DNA of 64,000 nt from Streptomyces coelicoflavus (GTDB lineage: Bacteria; Actinomycetota; Actinomycetes; Streptomycetales; Streptomycetaceae), in NCBI RefSeq assembly GCF_003112555.1, contig NZ_BEWB01000006.1, forward strand, positions 186,001-250,000, written 5' to 3'. Shown here in pieces: positions 37,356 through 46,966 of this stretch. A program made the position numbers and the translations under genes. The notes under the pieces are model-generated. The model saw only the letters and a program-made list of their open reading frames with translations, did no database searches and had not been told where the DNA came from. Position 1 is the first letter of the stretch. The number at the start of each line of letters is the position of its first letter.

Positions 37356-37400
37356 CGGTCAAAGCGTCGACGCGTTATTGGGCGTTCGGTCAAAGGGTCG
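37356..37400. promoter_or_regulatory. direct repeats between MOSC and LysR genes
   Basis: CGGTCAAAGCGTCG (37356-37369) and CGGTCAAAGGGTCG (37387-37400): 13 of 14 bases identical and 31 bases apart, about three helical turns. The position in the divergent promoter region suits a regulator binding both sites. Confidence 0.5.
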
Positions 37401-37415
37401 CTTATCCTCGGGGGT

Positions 37416-38330
37416 GTGATCGAGGCTCGTCATCTCCGTGTACTGCGCGCCGTGGCATCGACCGGTTCCTTCTCCGCCGCGGGGCGCGAGCTGGGCTGCA
37501 CCCAGCCCGCCGTCAGCCAGCAGATGAAGGCCCTGGAGTCCTCGGTCGGCACCCCCCTGCTCGTGCGCACCGGACGCGAGATGCGGCTGACCCAGGCCGG
37601 AGAGGCGCTGGTGCGGCACGCCGCCGGGATCATCGCCGGGCTCACGGCGGCCGAGGAAGAGGTCGCCGCGATCGCCGGGCTGCGCGCCGGACGGGTCCGG
37701 CTGGTCTCCTTCCCCAGCGGCAGCTCCACCCTCGTACCGACCGCCCTGGCCGCGCTGCGCGCCGCGCACCCCGGCACCCGGGTCTCCCTGGAGGAGGCCG
37801 AGCCGCCGAACTCCGTCGAGCTGCTGCGCGAGGGCGACTGCGACGTGGCGCTCGCCTTCCGCTACGAGGGCGCGGCCGGCGCGGAGGAGTGGGACGACCT
37901 CGTCGTACGGCCGCTGCTGACCGACCGGCTGGTGGCGCTGGTCCCCGAGGAGCACCGGCTCGCCCGTACGGAAGGGGCCGTGGGCATCGGGGAGCTGGCC
38001 CGGGAGTCCTGGATCGCGGGCTGCCCGCGCTGCCGCGGACAGCTGGTCGAGGTGTGCGAGGGGGCCGGTTTCTCCCCCCGCATCGACTTCGCCACCGACG
38101 ACTACCCGGCGGTGGTCGGCCTGGTCGGCGCGGGTCTCGGCGTGGCCGTGCTGCCCCAGCTCGCCGTCGAGTCCGTACGGCCCCGGGGCGCGCGTACGGT
38201 CACGCTGGAGCCGGCCGTGCGGCGGGAGATCGTCGCGCTCACACTGCCCGACCTGGCGCAGGTGCCTGCGGTGACGGCCACCCTGGACGAGCTGGCCCGT
38301 GCGGGGGCGCGTCAGTCGGCGACGCGCTGA
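37416..38330 (+). CDS. LysR-family transcriptional regulator
   Basis: 304 residues. The winged HTH is at the N-terminus (HLRVLRAVASTGSFSAAGRE, LGCTQPAVSQQMKALESSVG). The effector domain follows from ~90 (GRVRLVSFPSGSSTLVPTAL). GTG 37416. Divergent from the MOSC gene, so by the usual LysR logic it may regulate that gene and itself through the direct repeats between them. The effector is unknown. Confidence 0.92.
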   Translation: MIEARHLRVLRAVASTGSFSAAGRELGCTQPAVSQQMKALESSVGTPLLVRTGREMRLTQAGEALVRHAAGIIAGLTAAEEEVAAIAGLRAGRVRLVSFPSGSSTLVPTALAALRAAHPGTRVSLEEAEPPNSVELLREGDCDVALAFRYEGAAGAEEWDDLVVRPLLTDRLVALVPEEHRLARTEGAVGIGELARESWIAGCPRCRGQLVEVCEGAGFSPRIDFATDDYPAVVGLVGAGLGVAVLPQLAVESVRPRGARTVTLEPAVRREIVALTLPDLAQVPAVTATLDELARAGARQSATR

Positions 38331-38377
38331 CCGCTTCGGGGGACCCTGCTTCGGGGTTCTTCCAGAGAAACGTTCCT

Positions 38378-38716
38378 TCAGTGAGGCGCGGCCGTCTCCC
38401 CGCCGGCCGACGCCGAGGCCGTCGCCGCCACCAGGCGGTTGCGGGCCCGTCCCATGAGTTCTTCGCGTTCGTCCTCGGTCAGCCCGCCCCACACGCCGTA
38501 CGGCTCACGCACCGCCAGCGCGTGCGCCGCGCACTCGGCGCGGACCGGGCACCTCATGCAGACCTCCTTGGCCGAGTTCTCGCGAGCGCTCCGTGCCGCA
38601 CCGCGTTCGCCTTCCGGATGGAAGAAGAGCGAGCTGTCCACCCCGCGGCACGCGGCCAGGAGCTGCCAGTCCCACAGGTCCGCGTTCGGTCCGGGAAGGC
38701 GGGAGAAATCTGCCAT
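38378..38716 (-). CDS. whiD: WhiB-like iron-sulfur protein WhiD
   Basis: 112 residues, the WhiD length. Four Cys ligands of the [4Fe-4S] cluster are at 23, 53, 56 and 62 (LAACRG ... CMRCPVRAEC), followed by the turn motif GVWGG (74-78) and the basic GRARNRLV region. WhiD is needed for late sporulation septation and spore maturation in S. coelicolor and works with the principal sigma factor. Its neighbour bldM confirms the locus. It corresponds to mycobacterial whiB3. Confidence 0.93.
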   Translation of the reverse strand: MADFSRLPGPNADLWDWQLLAACRGVDSSLFFHPEGERGAARSARENSAKEVCMRCPVRAECAAHALAVREPYGVWGGLTEDEREELMGRARNRLVAATASASAGGETAAPH

Positions 38717-39097
38717 TGCGTGACCCCTTGTAGCCGTTCTGGGTGGATACGGTGTCCACGACCGTACAACTACGATCTAAGGAGATGAAAATATGACTCA
38801 TTGCGAATCTAGCCGCAGACACCAGCGAAGTGGAAGAAAAGCGGCTAAATGGGGCACCGGTTGTGATGAAACGGCGCGGGTCCCACGCGCATGTCTGCTG
38901 CGTGGCCGCCCCCTCACGTAGAGTGCCGAAGACGACACACAGCCCCGTAACTCTTTCGAGTGACCATCGTTGAGAGTGCGGAGGCGGTTGAAGGAACAAG
39001 TGCTCGGGCGGGCGTCCGGGACGGTCGACCGCACAGGTGACGATTTCGTACCAGCCTGGAGGCTCAACGTGACGCGCAAGAGCTGCGGAGGACGGCC
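38717..39097. promoter_or_regulatory. whiD-bldM divergent control region
   Basis: 381 bases without a gene. It is AT-richer than the surroundings near 38770-38830 and must hold the promoters of both developmental genes. On the bldM side a clear sigma-BldN site is present (separate entry). On the whiD side I could not fix a -35/-10 pair. Confidence 0.7.
38946..38973 (+). promoter_or_regulatory. sigma-BldN-dependent promoter bldMp1
   Basis: CGTAAC (38946-38951), 16-base spacer, CGTTGA (38968-38973): an exact match to the sigma-BldN consensus as I know it. The S. coelicolor bldM p1 promoter is a known target of this sigma factor. It implies an untranslated leader of about 115 bases. Confidence 0.88.
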
Positions 39098-39709
39098 ATG
39101 ACTTCCGTCCTCGTCTGCGACGACTCCCCGCTTGCCCGAGAGGCGCTCCGCCGCGCGGTCGCGACCGTGCCCGGCGTCGAGCGCGTGACGACGGCCGCCA
39201 ACGGCGAGGAAGTCCTCCGCCGCTGGGGAGCCGACCGCTCGGACCTGATTCTGATGGACGTGCGCATGCCCGGCCTGGGCGGCGTCGAGACCGTCCGGCG
39301 GCTGCTGTCCGCCGACCCCGGCGCGCGCATCATCATGCTCACCGTCGCCGAGGACCTGGACGGCGTGGCCCTCGCGGTCGCCGCCGGCGCCCGTGGCTAC
39401 CTGCACAAGGACGCCTCGCGCGCCGAACTGCGCGCCACCGTGACCCAGGCCCTCGCCGACCCGACCTGGCGGCTCGCCCCGCGCCGGCTGCGCTCGGCCG
39501 AGATGGGCGCCGCGCCCACGCTCACCGCGCGGGAGATCCAGGTCCTGGAGGGCATGAGCCACGGCCGCTCCAACGCGGAGATCGGCCGCGAGCTGTTCCT
39601 CTCCGAGGACACCGTCAAGACCCACGCCCGTCGGCTCTTCAAGAAGCTCGGCGCCTCGGACCGGGCACACGCCGTGGCGCTCGGCTTCCGGTGGGGCCTG
39701 GTCCGCTAG
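39098..39709 (+). CDS. bldM: response regulator BldM
   Basis: 203 residues. The receiver domain has Asp8/Asp9, the phosphorylation-site equivalent Asp54 in LILMDVRMPG, Thr82 and Lys104. The LuxR-type HTH is at ~140-200 (TLTAREIQVLEGMSHGRSNA, then EDTVKTHARRLFKKLG). BldM acts without a partner kinase. It forms homodimers that turn on early aerial-growth genes and heterodimers with WhiI for late genes. No histidine kinase is encoded near. ATG 39098, transcribed from the sigma-BldN promoter. Confidence 0.95.
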   Translation: MTSVLVCDDSPLAREALRRAVATVPGVERVTTAANGEEVLRRWGADRSDLILMDVRMPGLGGVETVRRLLSADPGARIIMLTVAEDLDGVALAVAAGARGYLHKDASRAELRATVTQALADPTWRLAPRRLRSAEMGAAPTLTAREIQVLEGMSHGRSNAEIGRELFLSEDTVKTHARRLFKKLGASDRAHAVALGFRWGLVR

Positions 39710-39906
39710 GCCCTGGGGAGCCCCCGTGCGAGGGAGTTCCAGAGGGCCCGTCGGAGACGTGGCGATCCCCGCTTATCGCGAGGTGGGCGGGGGTGACAAG
39801 GCGACCCGCCGGAGGCCCGCTGCTCGTTTCGCCGCGGATGACGCATCCTTGAGGTGTGGAGTTCCTCGGGGACGAGTCGGTCGAGCGGAAGGGGAGGGCG
39901 CAGGGG

Positions 39907-40584
39907 ATGAGTTCCGGCGCACCTGCTCATAACGCTTCGGTGCACAACAACGGGCACGGAGCCACGGATCGGACGGCCGCAAGGCACCATGGACCGATGC
40001 GTGACGACGAGGCGCCCCCGGACCAGGGGTCGGTCGGTGGGCTCGTCCACCGCGCCGTGGACGGGGACGAGCAGGCCACGCACGACCTGCTCGCCCATGT
40101 CCACCCCCTGGCGCTGCGCTACTGCCGCACGCGGCTGTCCCGGCTGCCCGGCGACGCCCGGCACTTCGTCGAGGACCTCGCCCAGGAGGTCTGCGTCGCG
40201 GTGCTGCTCGCGCTGCCCCGCTACAAGGACACCGGGCGCCCCTTCGAGGCGTTCGTCTTCGCCATCGCCGCCCACAAGGTCGCCGACCTCCAGCGCGCCG
40301 CGATGCGCCACCCCGGTTCGACGGCCGTCCCGTCCGACGAGATGCCCGAGCGGCCGGACGACTCCCTGGGCCCCGAGGAGCGGGCGCTGCTCAACAGCGA
40401 CGCCGCCTGGGCCAAGAAACTGCTGGCCAACCTGCCGCAGAACCAGCGCGAGCTGCTCCTGCTGCGCATCGCGGTCGGGCTCACGGCGGAGGAGACCGGG
40501 CAGATGTTGGGAATGTCACCGGGGGCCGTGCGGGTCGCCCAGCACCGGGCGCTGAGCCGCCTGCGGGCGCTGGCGGAGCAGTAG
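39907..40584 (+). CDS. shbA: ECF sigma factor, ShbA-like
   Basis: About 225 residues from ATG 39907; GTG 39856 and ATG 39997 are other possible starts, so the N-terminus is uncertain. Region 2 is [20 protein letters not shown], then [20 protein letters not shown] and [20 protein letters not shown]. Region 4 is [20 protein letters not shown], then [20 protein letters not shown]. Position directly upstream of guaB matches ShbA, the sigma factor known in S. griseus to drive hrdB, the principal sigma gene. No anti-sigma gene is adjacent. Confidence 0.75.
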   Translation: MSSGAPAHNASVHNNGHGATDRTAARHHGPMRDDEAPPDQGSVGGLVHRAVDGDEQATHDLLAHVHPLALRYCRTRLSRLPGDARHFVEDLAQEVCVAVLLALPRYKDTGRPFEAFVFAIAAHKVADLQRAAMRHPGSTAVPSDEMPERPDDSLGPEERALLNSDAAWAKKLLANLPQNQRELLLLRIAVGLTAEETGQMLGMSPGAVRVAQHRALSRLRALAEQ

Positions 40585-40600
40585 TCCGGGCAGGAGCCCT

Positions 40601-40620
40601 CTTCGTGCGAAAGCACGAAG
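40601..40620 (+). terminator. hairpin with GAAA tetraloop after the sigma gene
   Basis: CTTCGTGC-GAAA-GCACGAAG, perfect 8-bp stem with a GNRA loop, 17 bases after the stop and ~92 bases before guaB. A terminator or mRNA 3' stabiliser. Confidence 0.6.
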
Positions 40621-40669
40621 GTCGCACGCTTGCTTGATCGTGGAATGAGCCACGTCCACTTCCCGTTAG

Positions 40670-42217
<1,548 letters not shown>

Positions 42218-42239
42218 GCACAGCAGGCAGCAGCCTCCC

Positions 42240-42272
42240 GAGGGCGGCTCCGGAGCATCCGGGGCCGCCCTC
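42240..42272 (+). terminator. terminator after guaB
   Basis: 14-bp stem with one mismatch (42240-42253 with 42259-42272), GAGGGCGGC / GCCGCCCTC ends, 5-base loop. Confidence 0.75.
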
Positions 42273-42341
42273 TGCGGTGCCCCGGCGAGCCCGTCGGGGA
42301 TACTGGAAGGCGCTGCAACGCATCAGGGAAAGGCCACAGAC

Positions 42342-43466
42342 GTGACTGAGATCGAGATCGGGCGCGGCAAGCGCGGCCGCCGGGCGTACGCCTTCGACGA
42401 CATCGCCGTCGTCCCCAGCCGCCGTACGCGGGACCCGAAGGAGGTCTCGATCGCCTGGCAGATCGACGCCTACCGCTTCGAGCTGCCGTTCCTGGCCGCT
42501 CCCATGGACTCGGTCGTCTCCCCGGCCACCGCCATCCGCATCGGCGAGCTGGGCGGCCTCGGCGTCCTCAACCTGGAAGGGCTCTGGACCCGGCACGAGG
42601 ACCCGCAGCCGCTGCTCGACGAGGTCGTCGGCCTCGACGCGGAGACCGCGACCCGCCGCCTCCAGGAGATCTACTCCGCCCCCATCAAGGAGGAGCTGAT
42701 CGGGCAGCGCATCAAGGAGGTGCGCGACTCGGGCGTCGTCACCGCCGCCGCGCTCTCCCCGCAGCGCACCGCCCAGTTCTCCAAGGCCGTCGTGGACGCG
42801 GGCGTCGACATCTTCGTCATCCGCGGCACCACCGTCTCCGCGGAGCACGTCTCCGGCTCGCACGAGCCGCTCAACCTGAAGCAGTTCATCTACGAACTCG
42901 ACGTCCCGGTGATCGTCGGCGGCTGCGCCACCTACACCGCCGCCCTGCACCTGATGCGCACCGGCGCCGCGGGCGTCCTCGTCGGCTTCGGCGGCGGCGC
43001 CGCCCACACCACGCGCAACGTGCTGGGCATCCAGGTGCCCATGGCCACCGCGGTCGCCGACGTGGCCGCCGCCCGCCGGGACTACATGGACGAGTCCGGC
43101 GGCCGCTACGTCCACGTCATCGCCGACGGCGGCGTCGGCTGGTCCGGCGACCTGCCCAAGGCCATCGCCTGCGGCGCCGACTCCGTGATGATGGGCTCCC
43201 CGCTGGCCCGCGCGACCGACGCGCCGGGCAAGGGCCACCACTGGGGCATGGAGGCCGTCAACGAGGAGCTGCCGCGCGGCCAGAAGGTCGACCTCGGCAC
43301 GGTCGGCACCATCGAGGAGGTCCTCACCGGCCCGTCCCGCACCCCCGACGGCTCGATGAACTTCTTCGGCGCCCTGCGCCGCGCCATGGCCACCACCGGC
43401 TACAGCGAGCTGAAGGAGTTCCAGCGCGTCGAGGTGACGGTCGCGGACTCGCAGCACCGGCGGTAG
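42342..43466 (+). CDS. guaB3: GuaB3-family IMP dehydrogenase-like protein without catalytic Cys
   Basis: 374 residues, GTG 42342. IMPDH/GMP-reductase barrel with no CBS insert (RRAYAFDDIAVVPSRRTRDP, then LPFLAAPMDSVVSPATAIRI). The loop that carries the active Cys in GuaB (GPGSICTTR) reads GGGAAHTTR here, with His222 in its place. So ordinary IMPDH chemistry is not expected. Mycobacterium carries the same guaB2-guaB3 pair. A regulatory or altered redox role is an open question. A bidirectional terminator follows. Confidence 0.9.
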   Translation: MTEIEIGRGKRGRRAYAFDDIAVVPSRRTRDPKEVSIAWQIDAYRFELPFLAAPMDSVVSPATAIRIGELGGLGVLNLEGLWTRHEDPQPLLDEVVGLDAETATRRLQEIYSAPIKEELIGQRIKEVRDSGVVTAAALSPQRTAQFSKAVVDAGVDIFVIRGTTVSAEHVSGSHEPLNLKQFIYELDVPVIVGGCATYTAALHLMRTGAAGVLVGFGGGAAHTTRNVLGIQVPMATAVADVAAARRDYMDESGGRYVHVIADGGVGWSGDLPKAIACGADSVMMGSPLARATDAPGKGHHWGMEAVNEELPRGQKVDLGTVGTIEEVLTGPSRTPDGSMNFFGALRRAMATTGYSELKEFQRVEVTVADSQHRR

Positions 43467-43481
43467 TCGCTACGGCAGGTG

Positions 43482-43516
43482 AAGGGGCCGGTCACCCGAT
43501 GGGTGGCCGGCCCCTT
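43482..43516. terminator. bidirectional terminator between guaB3 and the dehydrogenase gene
   Basis: 16-bp stem with one mismatch (43482-43497 with 43501-43516) around GAT, starting AAGGGGCCGG and ending CCGGCCCCTTT. It serves convergent genes. Confidence 0.82.
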
Positions 43517-43591
43517 TCGCGTGCTCGGAGGCCCTTGAGGGGGCCTCCCACCACCAGCTCCGTGGCACGGTCACCCCCGTGCGCCCCCGCC

Positions 43592-44809
43592 TCACAACCG
43601 GTGCGCCGCCCCCGTCGGTGTGGCCCCCCGCGTGTCCAGGAGGAGCTGGGCCTTGACCGACAGGCCCTGGAGGTCGTACGTGCGGTGCTGCTGGAGCAGG
43701 ATCGTGAGGTCGGCGTCGGCGGCGGCCTCGTAGAGGGAGTCGGCGCGGGGGACGGGGCGGTCGGCGACGTTCCAGGACGGGATGTGCGGGTCGTGGTAGC
43801 TCACGGCGGCGCCCATGGACATCAGGCGGGTCGCGATCTCCTCGGCCGGGGTGGCCTGCTGGTCGGCGAGGTCGGCCTTGTAGGTGACGCCGAGGAGGAG
43901 GACGCGGGCGCCGCGCGCGGACTTGCCGTGCTCGTTGAGGAGGGCGGCGGCGCGCTGGACGACGTAGCGGGGCATCTGCGAGTTGACCTGCTGGGCCAGC
44001 TCCACCATGCGCAGGCTGTGCGGGGCCCGGCCGGTGAGGTCCTGGGCGACGGAGTGTCCGCCGACGCCGGGGCCGGGGCGGAAGGCCTGGAAGCCGAAGG
44101 GTTTGGTCTCCGCGCAGCGCAGGACGTCCCACAGGTCGACGCCGAGGTCGTCGCAGAGCACGGCCATCTCGTTGACCAGGGCGATGTTCACGTGCCGGAA
44201 GTTGGTCTCCAGGAGCTGCACCGTCTCCGCCTCCCGCGGGCCCCGCGCGCGGACCACCTTGTCGGTGAGGCGGCTGTAGAAGGCGGCGGCCGACTCGGTG
44301 CAGGCGGGGGTGAGGCCGCCGATGACCTTCGGCGTGTTGGCCGGGGTGAAGTCGCGGTTGCCGGGGTCCACGCGGCTGGGGGAGTAGGCGAGGTGGAAGT
44401 CCCGGCCGGCGCGCAGCCCCGAGCCCTGCTCCAGGAGCGGGCGCAGGAAGTCCTCCGTCGTGCCGGGCCGCACCGGCGACTCCAGGATGACGGTGGTGTG
44501 CGGGCGCATGTGGGCGGCGAGGGTGCGGGCCGCGGCCTCCACCTGGGTGAGGTCCAGGCCGCCGTCCGCGCCCGGCGGGGTGGGCGCGCAGATGACGGCG
44601 GTGCGGACCCGGCCCAGCTCGGCCGGTCCGGTCGGTCCGGTCGGGGTGCGGAAGCCCGTGGCGAGCATCCGGCGCACCTCGGCGGGCGTGAGCGGGTCGG
44701 CCTCGGGGCCGGTGCGGTAGCCGAGGGTGGGGATGCCGGCGGCGACGGCGGCCTGGGCCAGCGGCAGGCCGTACGGGCCGAGTCCGATGACGGCGAGATC
44801 TGCGGGCAT
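43592..44809 (-). CDS. nucleotide-sugar dehydrogenase homologue with Ser in place of catalytic Cys
   Basis: 405 residues. The Rossmann start DLAVIGLGPYGLPLAQA, CAPTPP, the YSPSRVDPGN segment and ETNFRHVNIALVNEMAVLCD all fit the WecC/UDP-ManNAc dehydrogenase branch. The catalytic block G-V-G-G-H-C-I-P-x-D-P reads GVGGHSVAQDL here: Ser253 replaces the Cys that forms the thioester and hemithioacetal. The C-terminal domain (VLLLGVTYKADLADQQATPA) is present. It should bind nucleotide-sugar and NAD but not make a uronate by the normal route. ATG 44809. Confidence 0.85.
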   Translation of the reverse strand: MPADLAVIGLGPYGLPLAQAAVAAGIPTLGYRTGPEADPLTPAEVRRMLATGFRTPTGPTGPAELGRVRTAVICAPTPPGADGGLDLTQVEAAARTLAAHMRPHTTVILESPVRPGTTEDFLRPLLEQGSGLRAGRDFHLAYSPSRVDPGNRDFTPANTPKVIGGLTPACTESAAAFYSRLTDKVVRARGPREAETVQLLETNFRHVNIALVNEMAVLCDDLGVDLWDVLRCAETKPFGFQAFRPGPGVGGHSVAQDLTGRAPHSLRMVELAQQVNSQMPRYVVQRAAALLNEHGKSARGARVLLLGVTYKADLADQQATPAEEIATRLMSMGAAVSYHDPHIPSWNVADRPVPRADSLYEAAADADLTILLQQHRTYDLQGLSVKAQLLLDTRGATPTGAAHRL

Positions 44810-45145
44810 GGCGTGGGCCGTCCTTCCCAGTAGCCGAAGCGGGACAGGTGCGCAAGCCCGGTGGACAGGATGGGCGAGCACAACGTCAGACTAGGAGTAA
44901 ATATGACCGATTTGTGGGATTGATCTGCGGAGTTTCGGCGAGTGTCGACGGCGCGGTGCCTGCCGGTACGGGTCCGTGGGGAGGTTGTCCACAGGCTGGG
45001 GTCCATCGGGTCCCGGGCTTGTCCACAGGTTCGGGCCCGCGGCTGCCGAAGTCGGGCAGGAAGGTCAGAATCTGGGCATGGTGGGTACCAGGAACCGGGC
45101 TCGCCCGACGGGTGCGGCCGACGCGACCGACAGCGGGAGGCAGCA
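44810..45145. other. intergenic region with two DnaA boxes
   Basis: 336 bases between the divergent dehydrogenase and glpD genes. An AT-rich patch lies at 44890-44920 (TAAATATGACCGATTTG), probably promoter sequence. Two identical DnaA boxes follow (separate entry). Nothing else is recognised. Confidence 0.6.
44995..45037 (+). promoter_or_regulatory. pair of DnaA boxes upstream of glpD
   Basis: TTGTCCACA at 44995-45003 and again at 45029-45037, same orientation, 34 bases apart, both followed by GG. Consensus Streptomyces boxes. They may regulate glpD or titrate DnaA. Confidence 0.6.
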
Positions 45146-46852
45146 GTGAGGACAGCGACCCTTGGGCCGGAGCAGCGCGCCGAGTCGCTCGCCGCCATGG
45201 CCGAGCGCGAGCTCGACGTCCTGGTGGTGGGCGCGGGCGTGGTCGGTGCCGGCACCGCGCTCGACGCGGTGACGCGCGGCCTGTCCGTCGGCCTCGTCGA
45301 GGCCCGGGACTGGGCCTCCGGCACCTCCAGCAGGTCCAGCAAGCTGATCCACGGCGGCCTGCGCTATCTGGAGATGCTCGACTTCGTACTCGTGCGGGAG
45401 GCGCTGAAGGAGCGCGGGCTGCTGCTCGAACGGCTGGCGCCGCACTTGGTGAAGCCGGTGCCGTTCCTGTACCCGCTCCAGCACAAGGGCTGGGAGCGGC
45501 TGTACGCGGGCTCCGGCGTCGCGCTCTACGACGCCATGTCCATGGCCCGCGGCCACGGCCGGGGCCTGCCCCTGCACCGGCACCTGAGCCGCCGTCACGC
45601 CCTGCGCGTGGCACCCGCGCTGAAGAAGGACGCGCTGGTCGGCGCGCTCCAGTACTACGACGCCCAGATGGACGACGCCCGCTTCGTGGCCACGCTGGTG
45701 CGCACCGCTGCGGCGTACGGCGCCAAGGTCGCCAACCGCGCCCGGGTCACCTCCTTCCTGCGCGAGGGCGAACGGGTGGTCGGCGCGCGGGTCCAGGACG
45801 TCGAGGCGGGCGGCGAGTACGAGGTCCGCGCCAAGCAGGTGGTGAACGCGACCGGGGTGTGGACCGACGACACCCAGGCGATGGTGGGCGAGCGCGGCCA
45901 GTTCCACGTGCGGGCCTCCAAGGGCATCCACCTGGTCGTGCCCAAGGACCGCATCCACTCCAGCACCGGTCTGATCCTGCGCACCGAGAAGTCCGTGCTG
46001 TTCGTCATCCCCTGGGGCCGGCACTGGATCATCGGCACCACGGACACCGACTGGGACCTGGACAAGGCCCATCCGGCCGCCTCCAGCGCCGACATCGACT
46101 ACCTGCTGGAACACGTCAACTCCGTGCTGTCCGTGCCCCTCACCCGCGACGACGTCGAGGGCGTGTACGCCGGGCTGCGCCCGCTGCTGGCCGGCGAGTC
46201 GGACGCCACCAGCAAGCTGTCGCGCGAGCACACCGTCGCCCACCCGGTGCCCGGCCTGGTCGTGGTCGCGGGCGGCAAGTACACGACGTACCGGGTGATG
46301 GCCAAGGACGCCGTGGACGAGGCGGTGCACGGGCTCGACCTCCGGGTCGCCGACTGTGTCACGGAGGAGACCCCGCTGCTCGGCGCCGAGGGCTACCACG
46401 CACTGTGGAACGCGCGGGCCCGGATCGCCGCGCGCACCGGACTGCACGTCGTACGCGTCGAGCATCTGCTGAACCGTTACGGCGCGTTGACGGAGGAACT
46501 GCTCGAACTCGTCACCGCCGACCCTTCCCTGGGCGAGCCCCTCACCGGCGCCGACGACTACCTGCGCGCCGAAGTCGTCTACGCCGCCTCGCACGAGGGC
46601 GCGCGGCACCTGGACGACGTACTCACCCGGCGCACCCGCATCTCCATCGAGACCTTCGACCGGGGCACGCGCTGTGCCCGCGAGGCCGCCGAGCTGATGG
46701 CGCCGGTGCTCGGCTGGGACAAGGGCCAGGTCGAACGGGAGGTCCAGCACTACGAGAAGCGGGTCGAGGCCGAGCGAGAGTCGCAGCGCCAGCCGGACGA
46801 CCTGACGGCCGACGCGGCCAGGCTGGGGGCGCCGGACATCGCGGCGCGGTAG
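45146..46852 (+). CDS. glpD: glycerol-3-phosphate dehydrogenase (FAD)
   Basis: 568 residues. LDVLVVGAGVVGAGTALDAV is the FAD site near residues 22-41. SGTSSRSSKLIHGGLRYLEM and VNATGVWTDDTQ are family blocks, and LRPLLAGESDATSKLSREH binds the phosphate end. The C-terminal DAO_C domain is complete. It oxidises sn-glycerol-3-phosphate to DHAP at the membrane, feeding electrons to quinone. GTG 45146 with GGGAGG six bases upstream is preferred to earlier in-frame codons. No glpK or glpF is in this window. Confidence 0.94.
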   Translation: MRTATLGPEQRAESLAAMAERELDVLVVGAGVVGAGTALDAVTRGLSVGLVEARDWASGTSSRSSKLIHGGLRYLEMLDFVLVREALKERGLLLERLAPHLVKPVPFLYPLQHKGWERLYAGSGVALYDAMSMARGHGRGLPLHRHLSRRHALRVAPALKKDALVGALQYYDAQMDDARFVATLVRTAAAYGAKVANRARVTSFLREGERVVGARVQDVEAGGEYEVRAKQVVNATGVWTDDTQAMVGERGQFHVRASKGIHLVVPKDRIHSSTGLILRTEKSVLFVIPWGRHWIIGTTDTDWDLDKAHPAASSADIDYLLEHVNSVLSVPLTRDDVEGVYAGLRPLLAGESDATSKLSREHTVAHPVPGLVVVAGGKYTTYRVMAKDAVDEAVHGLDLRVADCVTEETPLLGAEGYHALWNARARIAARTGLHVVRVEHLLNRYGALTEELLELVTADPSLGEPLTGADDYLRAEVVYAASHEGARHLDDVLTRRTRISIETFDRGTRCAREAAELMAPVLGWDKGQVEREVQHYEKRVEAERESQRQPDDLTADAARLGAPDIAAR

Positions 46853-46966
46853 AACACCCACCCCGAGGAGGGCGGGGAGGGAACCCTGCGGGCCCCCTGG
46901 GCGTAGAGCACTTGTCGGGTGAGGGACAATGAAGGCTCTGTCAGGGCGGGTTGCATGAGGGGACGC

